A stretch of DNA of 64,000 bases from Yponomeuta sedellus (Eukaryota; Arthropoda; Insecta; Lepidoptera; Yponomeutidae). The notes below the pieces were generated by a model. It was not told the origin of the DNA, made no database searches, and saw nothing but the letters and a program-made list of their open reading frames with translations. The DNA lies in the NCBI GenBank assembly GCA_934045075.1, contig OW203723.1, forward strand, positions 7,165,913-7,229,912, in the 5' to 3' direction. The position numbers were made by a program, and so were the translations under genes. Below are positions 29,605-39,359 of the stretch, piece after piece. Position 1 is the stretch's first letter. Each line of letters starts with the position of its first letter.

Positions 29605-30425
29605 CATTTTTCAAATCGCAAAACGGTTTCGATACTGGGGGTAGCTACGTAAAAATATTGTTTTACGCATCAACAATCGCTTGTGTTGTGTAATGTTTAA
29701 TGAATAACACTGACTTTAGTGTGACAAACAACACAGCTAGTTGGAACGCATTAAAAGGCGGCGCAGCTCACCCCTGCAGCCCACCCTTAAAACTTCTTAC
29801 TTTGCCCTGGACATAAGGGCTCTAATTAACAAGAAGCTCTTTGAAGTTTGCAATAAAAACTGTCCGCTATCTTCCCGCAGGACGGCCTAGCATCTAATTA
29901 AAAAGTTGTTATAGTGAAACCTTTGCTATTGTAATAGGGATGGATCAATCAAAACATGCGCAAGAATATTTCATGTCAAGTATTCATAAAATGTGTGCAG
30001 AGTCAGTCTACCATGAAATATGCAAAGATCTTTTGTAGTCCGAGGGTGAGTAACTTTATTGCCAAAAATATATTTACTCCAGAAAAAAGAAAGACCTTAG
30101 GGATTAGAGACGAGGGTATAGGTACTGCCTCCACCAGCCTATCTCAAGTATCTAACCGTCCTACGTTAAACAAGATGTATCGGGAAATTCTAGCATTGCG
30201 CCACGTTACCCAATGTTCATCAATCATACCTTAGCTGAGACTCGAAGTCAAGTCGACTGTTAATATAGATAGGCTTTAGAAATATTTCTGGTCAGTTTGT
30301 CTTGAAAAAGCCGTCCATGTCTCAAAGGATATCCCACTTATACAAAGCGCTTTCGGTATGTCTACAGAATCTTCTACAGTAAGCTAGTCATTTTAGTACT
30401 GTTTGACAGATTATCGTTTTTAGGG
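29605..30425. other. Intergenic, no supported gene
   Basis: The 92-codon frame at 29956-30234 has no recognisable motif. Otherwise unremarkable. Confidence 0.4.
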
Positions 30426-30429
30426 TTCC

Positions 30430-30640
30430 GTACTCGAGGGTAATACCCCATTGGGCAGCCGAAAGAGGGGGCGGCCAAGGACCACCTGGAAAAGATCAAT
30501 AGACCAAGAGGCCAAGTCGATCGGCACTAGCTGGCCTGAATTGGAGGCTGCCGCGGAGCACCGCCAGAAGTGGAAATCTGTGGTTGAGCCCTATGCTCCG
30601 CTAGGAGTTAAAGGACCAAAGAAGAAGAAGTACTCGGAGG
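30430..30640 (+). pseudogene. LINE ORF2 C-terminal fragment
   Basis: The translated frame contains SRKRGRPRTTWKRSIDQEA, then IGTSWPELEAAAEHRQKWKS, VVEPYAPLG and a lysine-rich end. The pattern 'RKRGRPRTTWRR...SW.EL...A.DR..WR..V.ALCP' is the typical C-terminus of LINE reverse-transcriptase polyproteins in insects. Everything N-terminal is missing (5' truncation). The 'ccactgctggacatagccc' block follows at once. Confidence 0.75.
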
Positions 30641-30654
30641 GCGTCATTACCATA

Positions 30655-30800
30655 ATCATCAGGCTATACTAGTCCACTGCTGGACATAGCCCTCCCCTAA
30701 TGAGCCCTGTCTTCAGCTTGCCGCATCCAGCAAGGGTGCCAAATGGGCCCCTATTACTCTTTTCAGCTGCCTGTCGGTGTTTCCGTCTGGCGTACCATTA
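30655..30800 (+). repeat. 'ccactgctggacatagccc' block after the LINE fragment
   Basis: 'tcatcaggctatactagtcc', 'ctcccctaatgagccctgtc', 'gcaagggtgccaaatgggcc'. The direct junction to LINE coding sequence links this common block to a LINE, although nested insertion could give the same picture. Confidence 0.5.
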
Positions 30801-31119
30801 AAGGCTCTATCTTTGGATCCGTAGTAGGTAGTCAATAGAAATTTTCACAGAATTTGTGTTATTAAGGCGGATACCTAAAAAATAATATAATTATTATAGT
30901 AAATTTAAAAAAAAATCAAAAAAAGGTGGGTTTCCATACAAAAAAAGTGACTTTTCGCCGTTTTGTATTCATGCACTACAAGTGTCGTAAGAACGGTAAC
31001 GCATACAGGCCTCAAATACTGCGCGTGATTGTGGGACTTATTATATATTCTAACGACAAGTAACTAAACACGGCAAAGCGGAGTCGGACGCACTAAATAC
31101 TTTACTTATTTACATAAAA

Positions 31120-31320
31120 AGTGAGGAACGGAACTTTCGGTGTTCGAGTCTGACTCGCACTTAGCCGGTTATTTACAGCACCGCGACCGTCGTCGAGGCC
31201 TTTAGGCGCCTTTAGGACGCATTGATAGTTGACTAATAATTGACTGTAATCGCCCTTCAGTCAACCGGTGCCCGTACAACGTTGAAACATCGGGAATTAA
31301 GTGAACGTAAAAAAAACTGC
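31120..31320 (-). repeat. Relics: 'ggctaagtgcgagtc' start and Penelope-like end
   Basis: 31145-31175 on the minus strand reads 'aaccggctaagtgcgagtca', the start of the 760-1194 family. 31225-31320 reads 'acgttcacttaattcccgat' and 'gtttcaacgttgtac', a strongly decayed PLE terminus. Confidence 0.4.
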
Positions 31321-31324
31321 AATT

Positions 31325-32350
31325 AGACCCGTTAGACGTTCACTCTATTTATCTTTACATGTCCCAATTTAGCAAATAGGATTCTAACCTCAAAATTGAT
31401 ATTTGATGCCAAAACTAGATAATTCCTTGCAAGTTCATGAAGTTTGTTCATAAAATTGCCAGCGTGTTATCGAAATTAGTCTCCCCGGCTACTTCATTTA
31501 TGGGAATATGGCGTATTTAGACTAAATAGTCATAAGATAAGAATATTCTTTTTTGTACACCAGGAAAAAAACAAACATAAAATAAATATACTTCACCGGT
31601 AGAATCTTGTTTACTAAAATGTACAACTAAGGATAAATAGACTGTATACGAAGCATAGAGAGTCGTTGAAAAATATTACAGCTGTTTCATTTTATTAAAG
31701 GAGCACTCAAAAATATACTGTCTCAATACAACGACACAGTGACATCAAAAATCTCATCACATTTTAAACTTAATTGTACAAAGTAAAGCAAATTGCCGGT
31801 TTGAGTGCCGTACAAAGGCGTTTGTCCGCAAAAGTTTATATCACAGCAGGAGCGGCAGCACGGTAGAGCAACGTTACGTCATGTCACAAAGAAAATTACA
31901 CGCCCTCCGGCCCTCATGTGTCTTACTTATAACGTTACATTAAACGCTATATGTCACGTACCCTTTCAGGACGCTCCAGGAATGTTACCCGAAACACGGA
32001 ACCTAATTTAGGAACAAAAAAGTCTCGCTCTCTTTCGCCAGCGACTGTACAGTGCGGAGCGGAGCGTATAGCAATATCTAGGCGTACAACACAGCATCTG
32101 ACAAATTGAAACGGCAAAATTGGGAAACGGAATGTAAAGGGACGGGAGAGTTCCAATGCCCGAAAATTCGCGTCAACAAAGTGCACGATTCGGCGACGAT
32201 TTAAACATAAAATTGCGTCCGGAACGGACAGAACTAAGTCCTCGTCGCTACATTTGGATATTTCACTGGAAATTCTTCGATAAATTACTAGACATAGGAA
32301 CAATTCATTACTTTTCAATCAGGTTAGTTCACCTGAAGAATAACAAAAAC
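31325..32350. other. Intergenic; overlapping frames on both strands not supported
   Basis: A 123-codon minus-strand frame (31947-32318) and a 67-codon plus-strand frame overlap at 32156-32318. Neither shows a domain, codon signal or splice context that I can defend. Confidence 0.4.
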
Positions 32351-32354
32351 GTAA

Positions 32355-32475
32355 TATAACCTCACGCCTGTCGCCCAAAGGGGTAGGCAGAGACCAGGGA
32401 CTGCCACTTCCCACGATCTCGACAGATCACCTTCGCTTCATCGACGTTCATTCGTCGCTGCATGAAAGCACCTAA
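32355..32475 (+). repeat. 'aacctcacgcctg' repeat, proximal part
   Basis: 'ataacctcacgcctgtcgcc', 'aaaggggtaggcagagacca', 'gatcaccttcgcttcatcga', 'tcgtcgctgcatg'. Same family as 42615 and 61755. Confidence 0.6.
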
Positions 32476-32659
32476 AGCTTCCATTTCCGATTGCTCAAAA
32501 TTAACTTGAACCCACTCAAAAATTACCTAATTACCTTCTGTAATACAATTATTGCGTAGAATGGATATATAACGCCATTCTCTATGGTTGATACAAGTAG
32601 ACACTTCAGCGATAATTACTTTTTATTGTCAGAGTTGTGGCAAGTGGCAAACTTCTGAG

Positions 32660-33044
32660 TGCTTAGTGCGAGTTTTTTAACTACTCGATCGCGTTAACGT
32701 AAACTCATATTTCTATGGCATCGAGGAAGCGCCACCTAGCGACAAGTATGGAAATTAAAATTGCTGAGTGCGAGTTGTAATGGTTTACGTTGAGAAGTGA
32801 ACACGTTTACCAGCCAAAACACGAATAAACGCGAGTGCGAGTTGTACTGTGACAGCTTTTTACCAGTTCGAACGGTTAACTTACTCATACTCACAACTCA
32901 ATGCTCGATTAACGCGGTAGTAAAGTTTTTACTCGCACTCAGTAGTGCGAGTTTGACTACTTGTCGTTAGGTGGCGCTTCCTCGATGCCATAGAAATATG
33001 AGTTTACGTTAACGCGATCGAGTAGTTAAAAAACTCGCACTAAG
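32660..33044. mobile_element. MITE, 385 bp, with ~88-bp terminal inverted repeats
   Basis: 32662 onward ('cttagtgcgagttttttaac', then 'tactcgatcgcgttaacg' and 'aagcgccaccta') is the near-exact inverse of 32957-33044 ('taggtggcgcttcctcgatg' ... 'aaaactcgcactaag'). The centre repeats 'gtgcgagtt' several times in both orientations (32766, 32838, 32930, 32945). No coding capacity. No clear target duplication; superfamily undetermined. Confidence 0.8.
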
Positions 33045-33204
33045 CCCTCTGCACTCTGTACTCATCCCTTGGGGCCAAACGCGTGAGTTGTCACTTTCTT
33101 TGTACTTTTAGCTTAACCAATGTCCAATGATTATAAGTTGCAATGATTATAAGAAAACTTACTTCCTATGGCACTAAAACCCGGCGTGGCCTATTCAACG
33201 TTTT

Positions 33205-33350
33205 TCAGTTAAGCTTAGTTTATATTTTATTACACACCAAACATTAAACAAGACATTACGTAAGAAATAACATGTACAAAGGCGAGGTTATCTAAATACC
33301 TATAGACTATATACCTACCTGTAAATATAAATAAATAAAATACATATTAA
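33205..33350 (-). mobile_element. LINE 3' UTR fragment
   Basis: On the minus strand: 'aaccTCGCCTTTGTACATG', 'taatgtcttgtttaatgttt' and 'ggtgtgtaataaaatataaa'. It matches the 3' UTR of 20245-20620 and 51900-52150 with an internal deletion. Confidence 0.6.
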
Positions 33351-33371
33351 ATAATTCATTAATATAGGTAT

Positions 33372-33435
33372 TCATTATCAACCCTTGTATGTCCCCACTG
33401 CTGGGGCACGGGTCTCTTCCTGCATCGCAGGATTA
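33372..33435 (-). mobile_element. 5S-SINE, extreme 3' tail
   Basis: Minus strand 'cctgcgatgcaggaagagac', 'ccgtgccccagcagtgggga', 'catacaagggttgataatg'. Only 64 bp, 5'-truncated. Confidence 0.65.
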
Positions 33436-33559
33436 GCTATAGATAAATAGTGCTCATTTCTTCCTTTTTTCGTCCTAAGCATCTTTCATCCATCCTTATA
33501 CCTTCTCCATAATCTTGAGATCTTCCTCCAATAAAGCAATGTATTTATTTCACTGAAAC

Positions 33560-33600
33560 GTGTAACGGTGCAAACCTAATATTTATAGTAATATGAAAAT
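33560..33600 (+). repeat. LTR start fragment related to the LTR element at 14985
   Basis: 'tgtaacggtgcaaacct' (starting at 33560-33561) is identical to the first 17 bases of both LTRs at 14985 and 17393, then the sequence diverges. It is either a different LTR family sharing its terminus or a broken copy. Confidence 0.5.
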
Positions 33601-33604
33601 GTAC

Positions 33605-34695
33605 GGAACGTCGCGCTTTTGCAGAACGTTTTTTTCATTTCAATCACCGGCTCCCGCACGAGCCCGCGTGCAAGAGACCACAAGACCTCAGCCCCTTAAC
33701 GTCACAAATAATATACTCCCATTAAATGCTTACGCAAATGGGACAGCTACATATTTTATTTGACATTTACAAAACTAGATCCTTTATATGCTGTTAAATT
33801 AATGTCTCTTTAAATTGTCATTAATGCCTCTAGTACAAGTGATTGTTCTGCCTCATTTCGCTTGAAGACAAATAAATATTTTCTATTCTTTTCTTTCTTT
33901 CTCCTCATTATTTTACTAAATAATATGAATCTGCCACGCCAGAGATATCTTTTCTGTACTTACTTCAAAGTGCCTTTCTAATGATGAAGATAGCAACAAG
34001 TTTGCAGCACCGGCGACCTCATTTTATACGCTCTTCATAATTGCACAAGCAGGTGAACTTTATTATCGTCTAGTTGATAGCAATAAGATTAAGTAGCACT
34101 CTACATCCAGTGAGTTGGGTTTACATACAAAGTACTAATAAAACAATCATTCGACAATAATGGAACAGGGATTTATGACGTCATAAAAGAGTAAGTAGGT
34201 TATGTTACTGGTAGATATGTCTAATCTGTGGTTGGATGCGGATTTAATTCTAATGGAGGACTAACACAATTAGTATCTATTTTTCGATGATTTCCACAAA
34301 TGGAATGTCGAATTTCGCAAAATGTATTGCCTACAGAATCCCTGACAGCCTGACAGCGGGCACTTTCAGGTAAACGCTGAGTTATAGTGGAATAAAGAGT
34401 TTGCCTATACCTCTGTTGGGTGAGAAGCGCAGAAAACCAATTCCCATTGTGCTCCAAATGTCGAATCATTTCTAAGGAGGCTCAATCCCGGCACGGAAAA
34501 GCATCATTTCCCCTTTAGCTACTGAAGGACGAATATTATCTAATTTATAAAACGAGTACATAATATTATTATTTTCCCAACTCTTACCTACTTCATAAGA
34601 TTGTACCGACCACGCCACATTCAATACATTTGTAAGCTTAAAGCACATTTTAAACCAATGTATAACAAACATAACATTTACATAAAGATCCATAC
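33605..34695. other. Intergenic, no supported gene
   Basis: 'gacaaataaatattttctat' and 'tcttttctttctttctcct' near 33868-33900 look like a retroposon tail. The minus-strand frames at 34221-34693 show no recognisable motif. Confidence 0.4.
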
Positions 34696-34697
34696 AT

Positions 34698-34872
34698 TGC
34701 TTCTGTCCTCACACTAGGACACTCTGTGTCGTGGGAACCAGAAACAACGACATCACAAACATTTAAAGATCCAAGAGCTGCAAGAGGGTTTTTTTTTATT
34801 CCCAGCCGGAGTTCGAACCCGGGACCTCTTGCATGGTAGGCAGCGCTACCGCTGCGCCAAAGAGGTCGTTGA
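34698..34872 (-). mobile_element. Gly-tRNA-like SINE, full length
   Basis: Minus-strand head 'gacctctttggcgcagcggt' and B box 'cccgggttcgaactccggc'. An A-rich linker follows, then 'cagctcttggatctttaaat', 'gatgtcgttgtttctggttc' and 'cacgacacaga'. A small deletion removes part of the anticodon arm ('agcgctgcctaccatgc'). Confidence 0.8.
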
Positions 34873-34879
34873 ATTAGGG

Positions 34880-36575
34880 TCCACCCACTTCGGTATACCC
34901 AAATCTTTCATGTCGGCAGAGGATTTCGGAACCATCTAAGAATACATGAAATAAATTTTATTTTCCTAGATATATGTTATCCTGTAATATTTTCTAAAGT
35001 CACATTTAACCGATTGAACATTGAATGGACAGTAGGGACACAGACCCCGAATTCACTTATTCAAATCAACAAATCCTCTATCCTTTATATTTGATTCATG
35101 ACAACCTTATAAGCGAGAGTATAATATTTGGACCTGACCAAACGGTTCCAACGAAATTGTGACCATTATCTCCGTATAGTTTTTACCTTTTTCCGTCTTG
35201 TCCCTCCTGAGCGATCTCTTTTATGAGATTGCTCAATGACAGGTCAATTGGTTAGGCTAATCGGCCGAGAGTAAGCTTCAATCTGTCTCCACTCTCCTTT
35301 GAGTCGTCCTATTACCAATGTTACATACGAAGGGATGTGTTGTCTATTCGGAGAGAACGGTATTGTAAGAAATGTTGCCAGACAATAAACAAAAGGAAAC
35401 ACTAACCGGAGCCGCGATGTGATGGCGGCGGTTCGATAGCTAGCGAGACGCGATAGCGCACACTACGTCATAATTTCCCAGGGTACCGAATGACAGCGAA
35501 AAAATGGAACACCTACCGCGGCTTTTATTCGCAAAACTAGAATAGGTATGTATAGACTTAGTGTGGGCGCGTTCCGCGGGGAATCCGTGATTTCAACTCT
35601 CGTTCTGGCCGTGACATTGTTTTGCTAGGTTTCTTTCTTCCCACCATTATGTTCCGTTAAGTTTTCTTGCCGAAGCAGTTTTCTTACAACGCCAATTGTT
35701 ATTTGCTAAGCGTCCTTGCAACACTTAGGTATATGTTTTAGTTCGGCGAAGCTCGGCCAAGCAAATTGTTTGCTGAATATCCATTAATTATTCCATAGAA
35801 GCGTTTAGGTAGATGTCATTAATAATAGATAAATAATGGGTCTGGATCCACTTTGGAGGCCACGGCCTAGGCCGCAGACTTGCCCTTTATCAAACATGAC
35901 CGAGAACTAACTACTACAGACACAGTCCTAAATCTCTATCTATGTACCTACTTTATCTGTCGGCATATTTATATGTATTTACTTTCCATCAGTGAGGAAT
36001 GTTTAGGTTAAACATAACATGCTGTTTAAAATTTTTACTATTTAATTTATTTTCATTAAATCTGACTGTGTACTTTAGTGAAGTTGTTGGAATAGAAACA
36101 TCTATTGACATTATGTACAGAAGATCCGGTAAACAAAATGAAAGTTAATTATACTAGCGCAGCGGTTTTTTTATTACTCCAAACGTTGTTAAAATTTTAA
36201 AACTTAGTTAATAAAACAGTTACGCCCTTATTCGTAAAAATATACCTAAGATCACTCCAAAGGCGCTCACTAAATTGTCTGTAGTCTTGTCGTAATCACA
36301 GACTAAATAAATGTACTCTACGAGTACTCCTGAAAGTAAAGTAAGGTACGTACGTAAGGTACGATACAAACTAAAATAATCCTTAAAGATTCTTACGAAG
36401 TTACAAACTACAATACAAAGCTCACAAAGCCCGTAGCTGTGACGGTCCGTCACCGTATGGGTTTTTTTCTCGAGTATTGTTGAAGCGTAAGCTATTTGAT
36501 ATGTGCATCCTCCCGTCCTAACCTAAGGTGCTCAGAAGTCCAAACTCAAGGTTTGCCAAGGGGCAATGGAGCGCA
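34880..36575. other. Repeat-poor intergenic stretch
   Basis: Few recognisable repeats; GC-richer around 35400-35640. I cannot support a coding exon. 36220-36453 minus has an open frame without motifs. Confidence 0.4.
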
Positions 36576-36582
36576 GCGTCAT

Positions 36583-36790
36583 CAACATCAACCCATTATG
36601 TCCCCACCGAGGGGCACGGTTCTCTTCCCTGAGGAAGGTTTAGGCCATACTCCACCACGGGGGCCAAGTCCGGATTGGTGGAGGCTTGCAAGACTAGTGG
36701 CTGACCTTACTGTCAGAAGTTTTCAAACCGTCCTAAGGCCCCTGACTCGGCTTAACGACGACGCAGGATTGATAAAATTCGGCACCACGC
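36583..36790 (-). mobile_element. 5S-SINE, head missing, left half of an inverted pair
   Basis: Minus strand: 'aaggtcagccactagtcttg', 'caagcctccaccaatccgga', 'cttggcccccgtggtggagt', 'gtgcccctcggtggggac', and 'ataatgggttgatg' at the left end. It is most similar to the plus-strand copy at 37045-37407 (same 'cctcggtgggg' variant and 'gggttgatgatg' tail). Confidence 0.72.
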
Positions 36791-36952
36791 TGCGCCCCAA
36801 AACCAACATCACTGACGTTGGACTTGCGACCTCTAAGCTTGCTTGCCTCTAAGAAAGGTGTGCAAAAATCGTCACTGAATGGGTGCCGTGCGCATGCTAC
36901 TTGCGACGTGGCAGACCGAGGCGAAGATCGTGTGTCGACCGTTTGTGAATAG

Positions 36953-36990
36953 AATAAAATAAAATAAAATTAATAAAAATAAAAGACCTG
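36953..36990 (+). repeat. (AAAAT)n short tandem tract
   Basis: 'gaataaaataaaataaaatt' followed by 'aataaaaataaa'; possibly the tail of an unrecognised retroposon. Confidence 0.6.
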
Positions 36991-37044
36991 GCCAAATATT
37001 TACCTGGGTGGGAATTACCTAAAACGCTCGTAGCGCCAGCTGAA

Positions 37045-37407
37045 TCGCTCGTAGCCCCAGCTGCCTGAGTGATCTTAAACGATCACGAAGGTTAAGCCAC
37101 ACAGGGCGCATTCACTGCATGGATGGGTAAACCGTCTATGACTAACGCTAGTGGCATTTTTCCGAGCGGTTGCGGGCTTCGCAAGGCACGTTAAGCAGCT
37201 GGTGCCGGCTGTTGTCGATAGATGTCGTTAAGCCAAGTCAGAGGCCTTAGGGCGGCTTGAAAACTTCTGATAGTAAGTTCAGCCACTAGTCTTGCAAGCC
37301 TCCACCAATCCAGACTTGGCCCCCGTGGAGGAGTATGGCCTATACCTTCCTCAGGGAAGAGACCCGTGCCCCTCGGTGGGGACATAATGGGTTGATGATG
37401 ATGTAGG
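37045..37407 (+). mobile_element. 5S-rRNA-headed SINE, full length, subfamily 1
   Basis: Head 'gatcacgaaggttaagccac' and 'ggatgggtaaacc' (37121-37133; one extra base in the C box). Body 'cgcaaggcacgttaagcagc', 'ggccttagggcggcttgaaa'; tail 'gcccctcggtggggacataa' then 'tgggttgatgatgatg', a (TGA)n end typical of RTE-LINE-dependent tails. The sequence just before the head duplicates 'gctcgtag.gccagctg' (37027-37042 and 37050-37066). Confidence 0.8.
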
Positions 37408-37607
37408 AGGAGTGGAAATCTAAAGGGGCTTTTCCCAGCAATGGGACACATTCGTGGCTAATTAAAACCATATGTTGTCCCTAAACCAAAAAGTCTTTAA
37501 GGACTATTTTAGTTTGTATCATCTCGTCCGCACGTCGTCGGCCCCTTATAATGGATGGAACTAAACTCAGAACGGTCTAATATGTTATGCCATTATTGTT
37601 ACGTGTA

Positions 37608-37705
37608 CAGTCGACAGCACTTCAAAATTTGCACGCATGTATTCTATTGGTTATGCTACGGGTGACTTCGCAACTAAACTGTAAAGGTAGATCTGCTATC
37701 GACTG
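37608..37705. mobile_element. MITE, 98 bp, TA target
   Basis: CAGTCGACAGCA at the left and its inverse 'tgctatcgactg' at the right (one mismatch), flanked by TA at 37606-37607 and 37706-37707. The interior includes 'ggttatgctacgggtgactt'. Tc1/mariner-type non-autonomous element by its TA site. Confidence 0.72.
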
Positions 37706-37714
37706 TACGTTGAT

Positions 37715-38270
37715 GTAGGTGGATGGGTTCATTAGAACTGTCACAAACGATAATCAAAGACTTCCGAAGAAGATGTAGAAATACTGTAAAACGAATCAGT
37801 GATTAAATCACAAAAAATCAGTGAATAAACGGTATTTTTAACACCATTCTTAATTTATTTTACGACAATTTTTTTCTGAACAAAGATTTTGAATTTCATT
37901 TATCGTTCTCTATCGTTCTAATAGTATTATTGTGAAAGCTGGTAAACTTTACTGGCATTTATAAGAAAACCAATAACTTTCGGAAAGCTCCTAGTATACG
38001 TTTTAGCCATCTTAAATTGCTTCTTTTACTGCAAATACTTAAATGGAAATGAAAGAAATCAGTAGGGAGTTAATCAAGAGGCATTGTAGGTATAATGACG
38101 GTACGATTGAATATTGTGGCGACAGTTTGTGAACCCTTGTAGCGTAGCCGACCTAAATCACAAATCGCTTCGAGATATTTCAAGTGCAGCGGGATCCATC
38201 ACTACCCGCCCCGTACGTACTCTCGGCGCAAAATTTCCCAACTTGCGTTAGTACTATGGAAAGCATTTAT
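37715..38270. other. Intergenic, no recognised feature
   Basis: AT-rich, nothing supported. Confidence 0.4.
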
Positions 38271-38276
38271 TAAAAA

Positions 38277-38633
38277 CTAGCTTTTGCCCGCGACTCCGTC
38301 CGCTTGGACTTTAGTAGCTACAACATTTTGCAGCCCGGTTCACTCCCTTATGGGTTAAATTTAAAAAACGGCGGAACACGTGTTCAATCAATTGTGTTAA
38401 AGAGTATTTGTTATAAGTTCCAAGAAAATGAGAGAACATTCTTTATACCTCCTATACAAATTTCGGCAACCTTTTTCGCCCCCATAGGGGTTGAATTTCA
38501 AAAAAATCTTATTCCTTGCCTACTTTATATATAGACCCTCTGTGTAAAATTTCAGCTTCCTAGGTCCAACGGCTTGGGCTGGGCGTTGATGAGTGAGTCA
38601 GTCAGTCAGGACTTTGAATTTTATTTATATAGA
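38277..38633 (-). mobile_element. Non-autonomous Helitron, complete
   Basis: Read on the minus strand it starts TCTATATAAATAAAATTC (5' TC at 38633-38632), contains 'gactgactgactcactcatc' and 'gaaattttacacagaggg', and ends 'gtcgcgggcaaaagctag' (CTAG at 38280-38277). Flanks are A before the TC and T after the CTAG, the AT insertion site of Helitrons. 357 bp, non-coding. The reverse reading 'ctagcttttgcccgcgactc' is one of the most common lepidopteran repeats. Confidence 0.8.
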
Positions 38634-38842
38634 TTTAACAAAAATGTGCCTATAGTTTTCGATGCGTTCAAGAGCTTAATTCTGTTTCTTATGACTAAAA
38701 CGTTCACTAAGTTGTTGTTTACAACGTTTTTTTTTCTTTCTGTGCCTCTCCACTAATAGAGATTGGCCTTCAGAACCGTACTCTTCCTTATTTATTGCCA
38801 AGCGACAAGATTTCTGACATATTGCTAAGACAAAGGTCATTC

Positions 38843-38900
38843 GTTTGATTCCCGCTGGGGTCCGATGTACTTTGATTTGTATAAATGGCCCCAGTCTGAA
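38843..38900 (+). repeat. Possible tRNA-derived SINE B-box half
   Basis: 'ttcgtttgattcccgctggg' resembles a tRNA T arm, followed by 'atttgtataaatggcccc'. No A box upstream. Confidence 0.25.
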
Positions 38901-39119
38901 GATTATTCCACGTGATACCCTTATGACGGGCTATCCTTTGAGATCAGAACTCGTTGTCGAACTCATGTCTTGCATGGATTACGTTAGCGCAATTTGGAGC
39001 ACAAACATTAGAGACAGTGCGTTCTGAGTGGAGGGTCAGAACGTACAGCCTCGCGACTCCCATCGAAAGCATCGAGAGGGTGGTTTGGGATGCTGTGGGC
39101 CCGCTATAGTGAGGTTATG

Positions 39120-39355
39120 GCTTAGCCCGGCGACGGCGAGCTGGTGGCGGGCGGGGCGCATGCGCGGCGCGGGGGGCGGGCAGGGCGCGGCGCAGCCTCC
39201 GGCCCGGTGCACTCCGCCGCCGCCCGCCGCGCGCATCGATCCCGCCCGGGCCGCAGCCTCCAGGGCTCGTCCGCGCGAACCGCGCGCCGCACGTGCGACT
39301 CTCCACCCTCCCGTCTCCGCGTGCCCGGTCGCGAGACAACCGCCTGACCGACCGC
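39120..39355. promoter_or_regulatory. CpG-rich block, candidate promoter / 5' UTR
   Basis: A sharply bounded GC-rich, CpG-dense block ('gcgcatgcgcggcgcggggg', 'ccgcgcgcatcgatcccgcc') in an otherwise AT-rich window. Frames through it on both strands encode Ala/Arg/Pro-rich low-complexity peptides and are not credible proteins. It lies about 1.8 kb upstream of the candidate first coding exon at 41175, in the most repeat-poor part of the window. A role as promoter or non-coding first exon is an inference. Confidence 0.45.
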
Positions 39356-39359
39356 CTTA

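Noticed and set aside
31947..32318. 123-codon minus-strand frame as a gene
   Set aside because: No domain, no splice context and an overlapping open frame on the other strand; chance is the simpler explanation.
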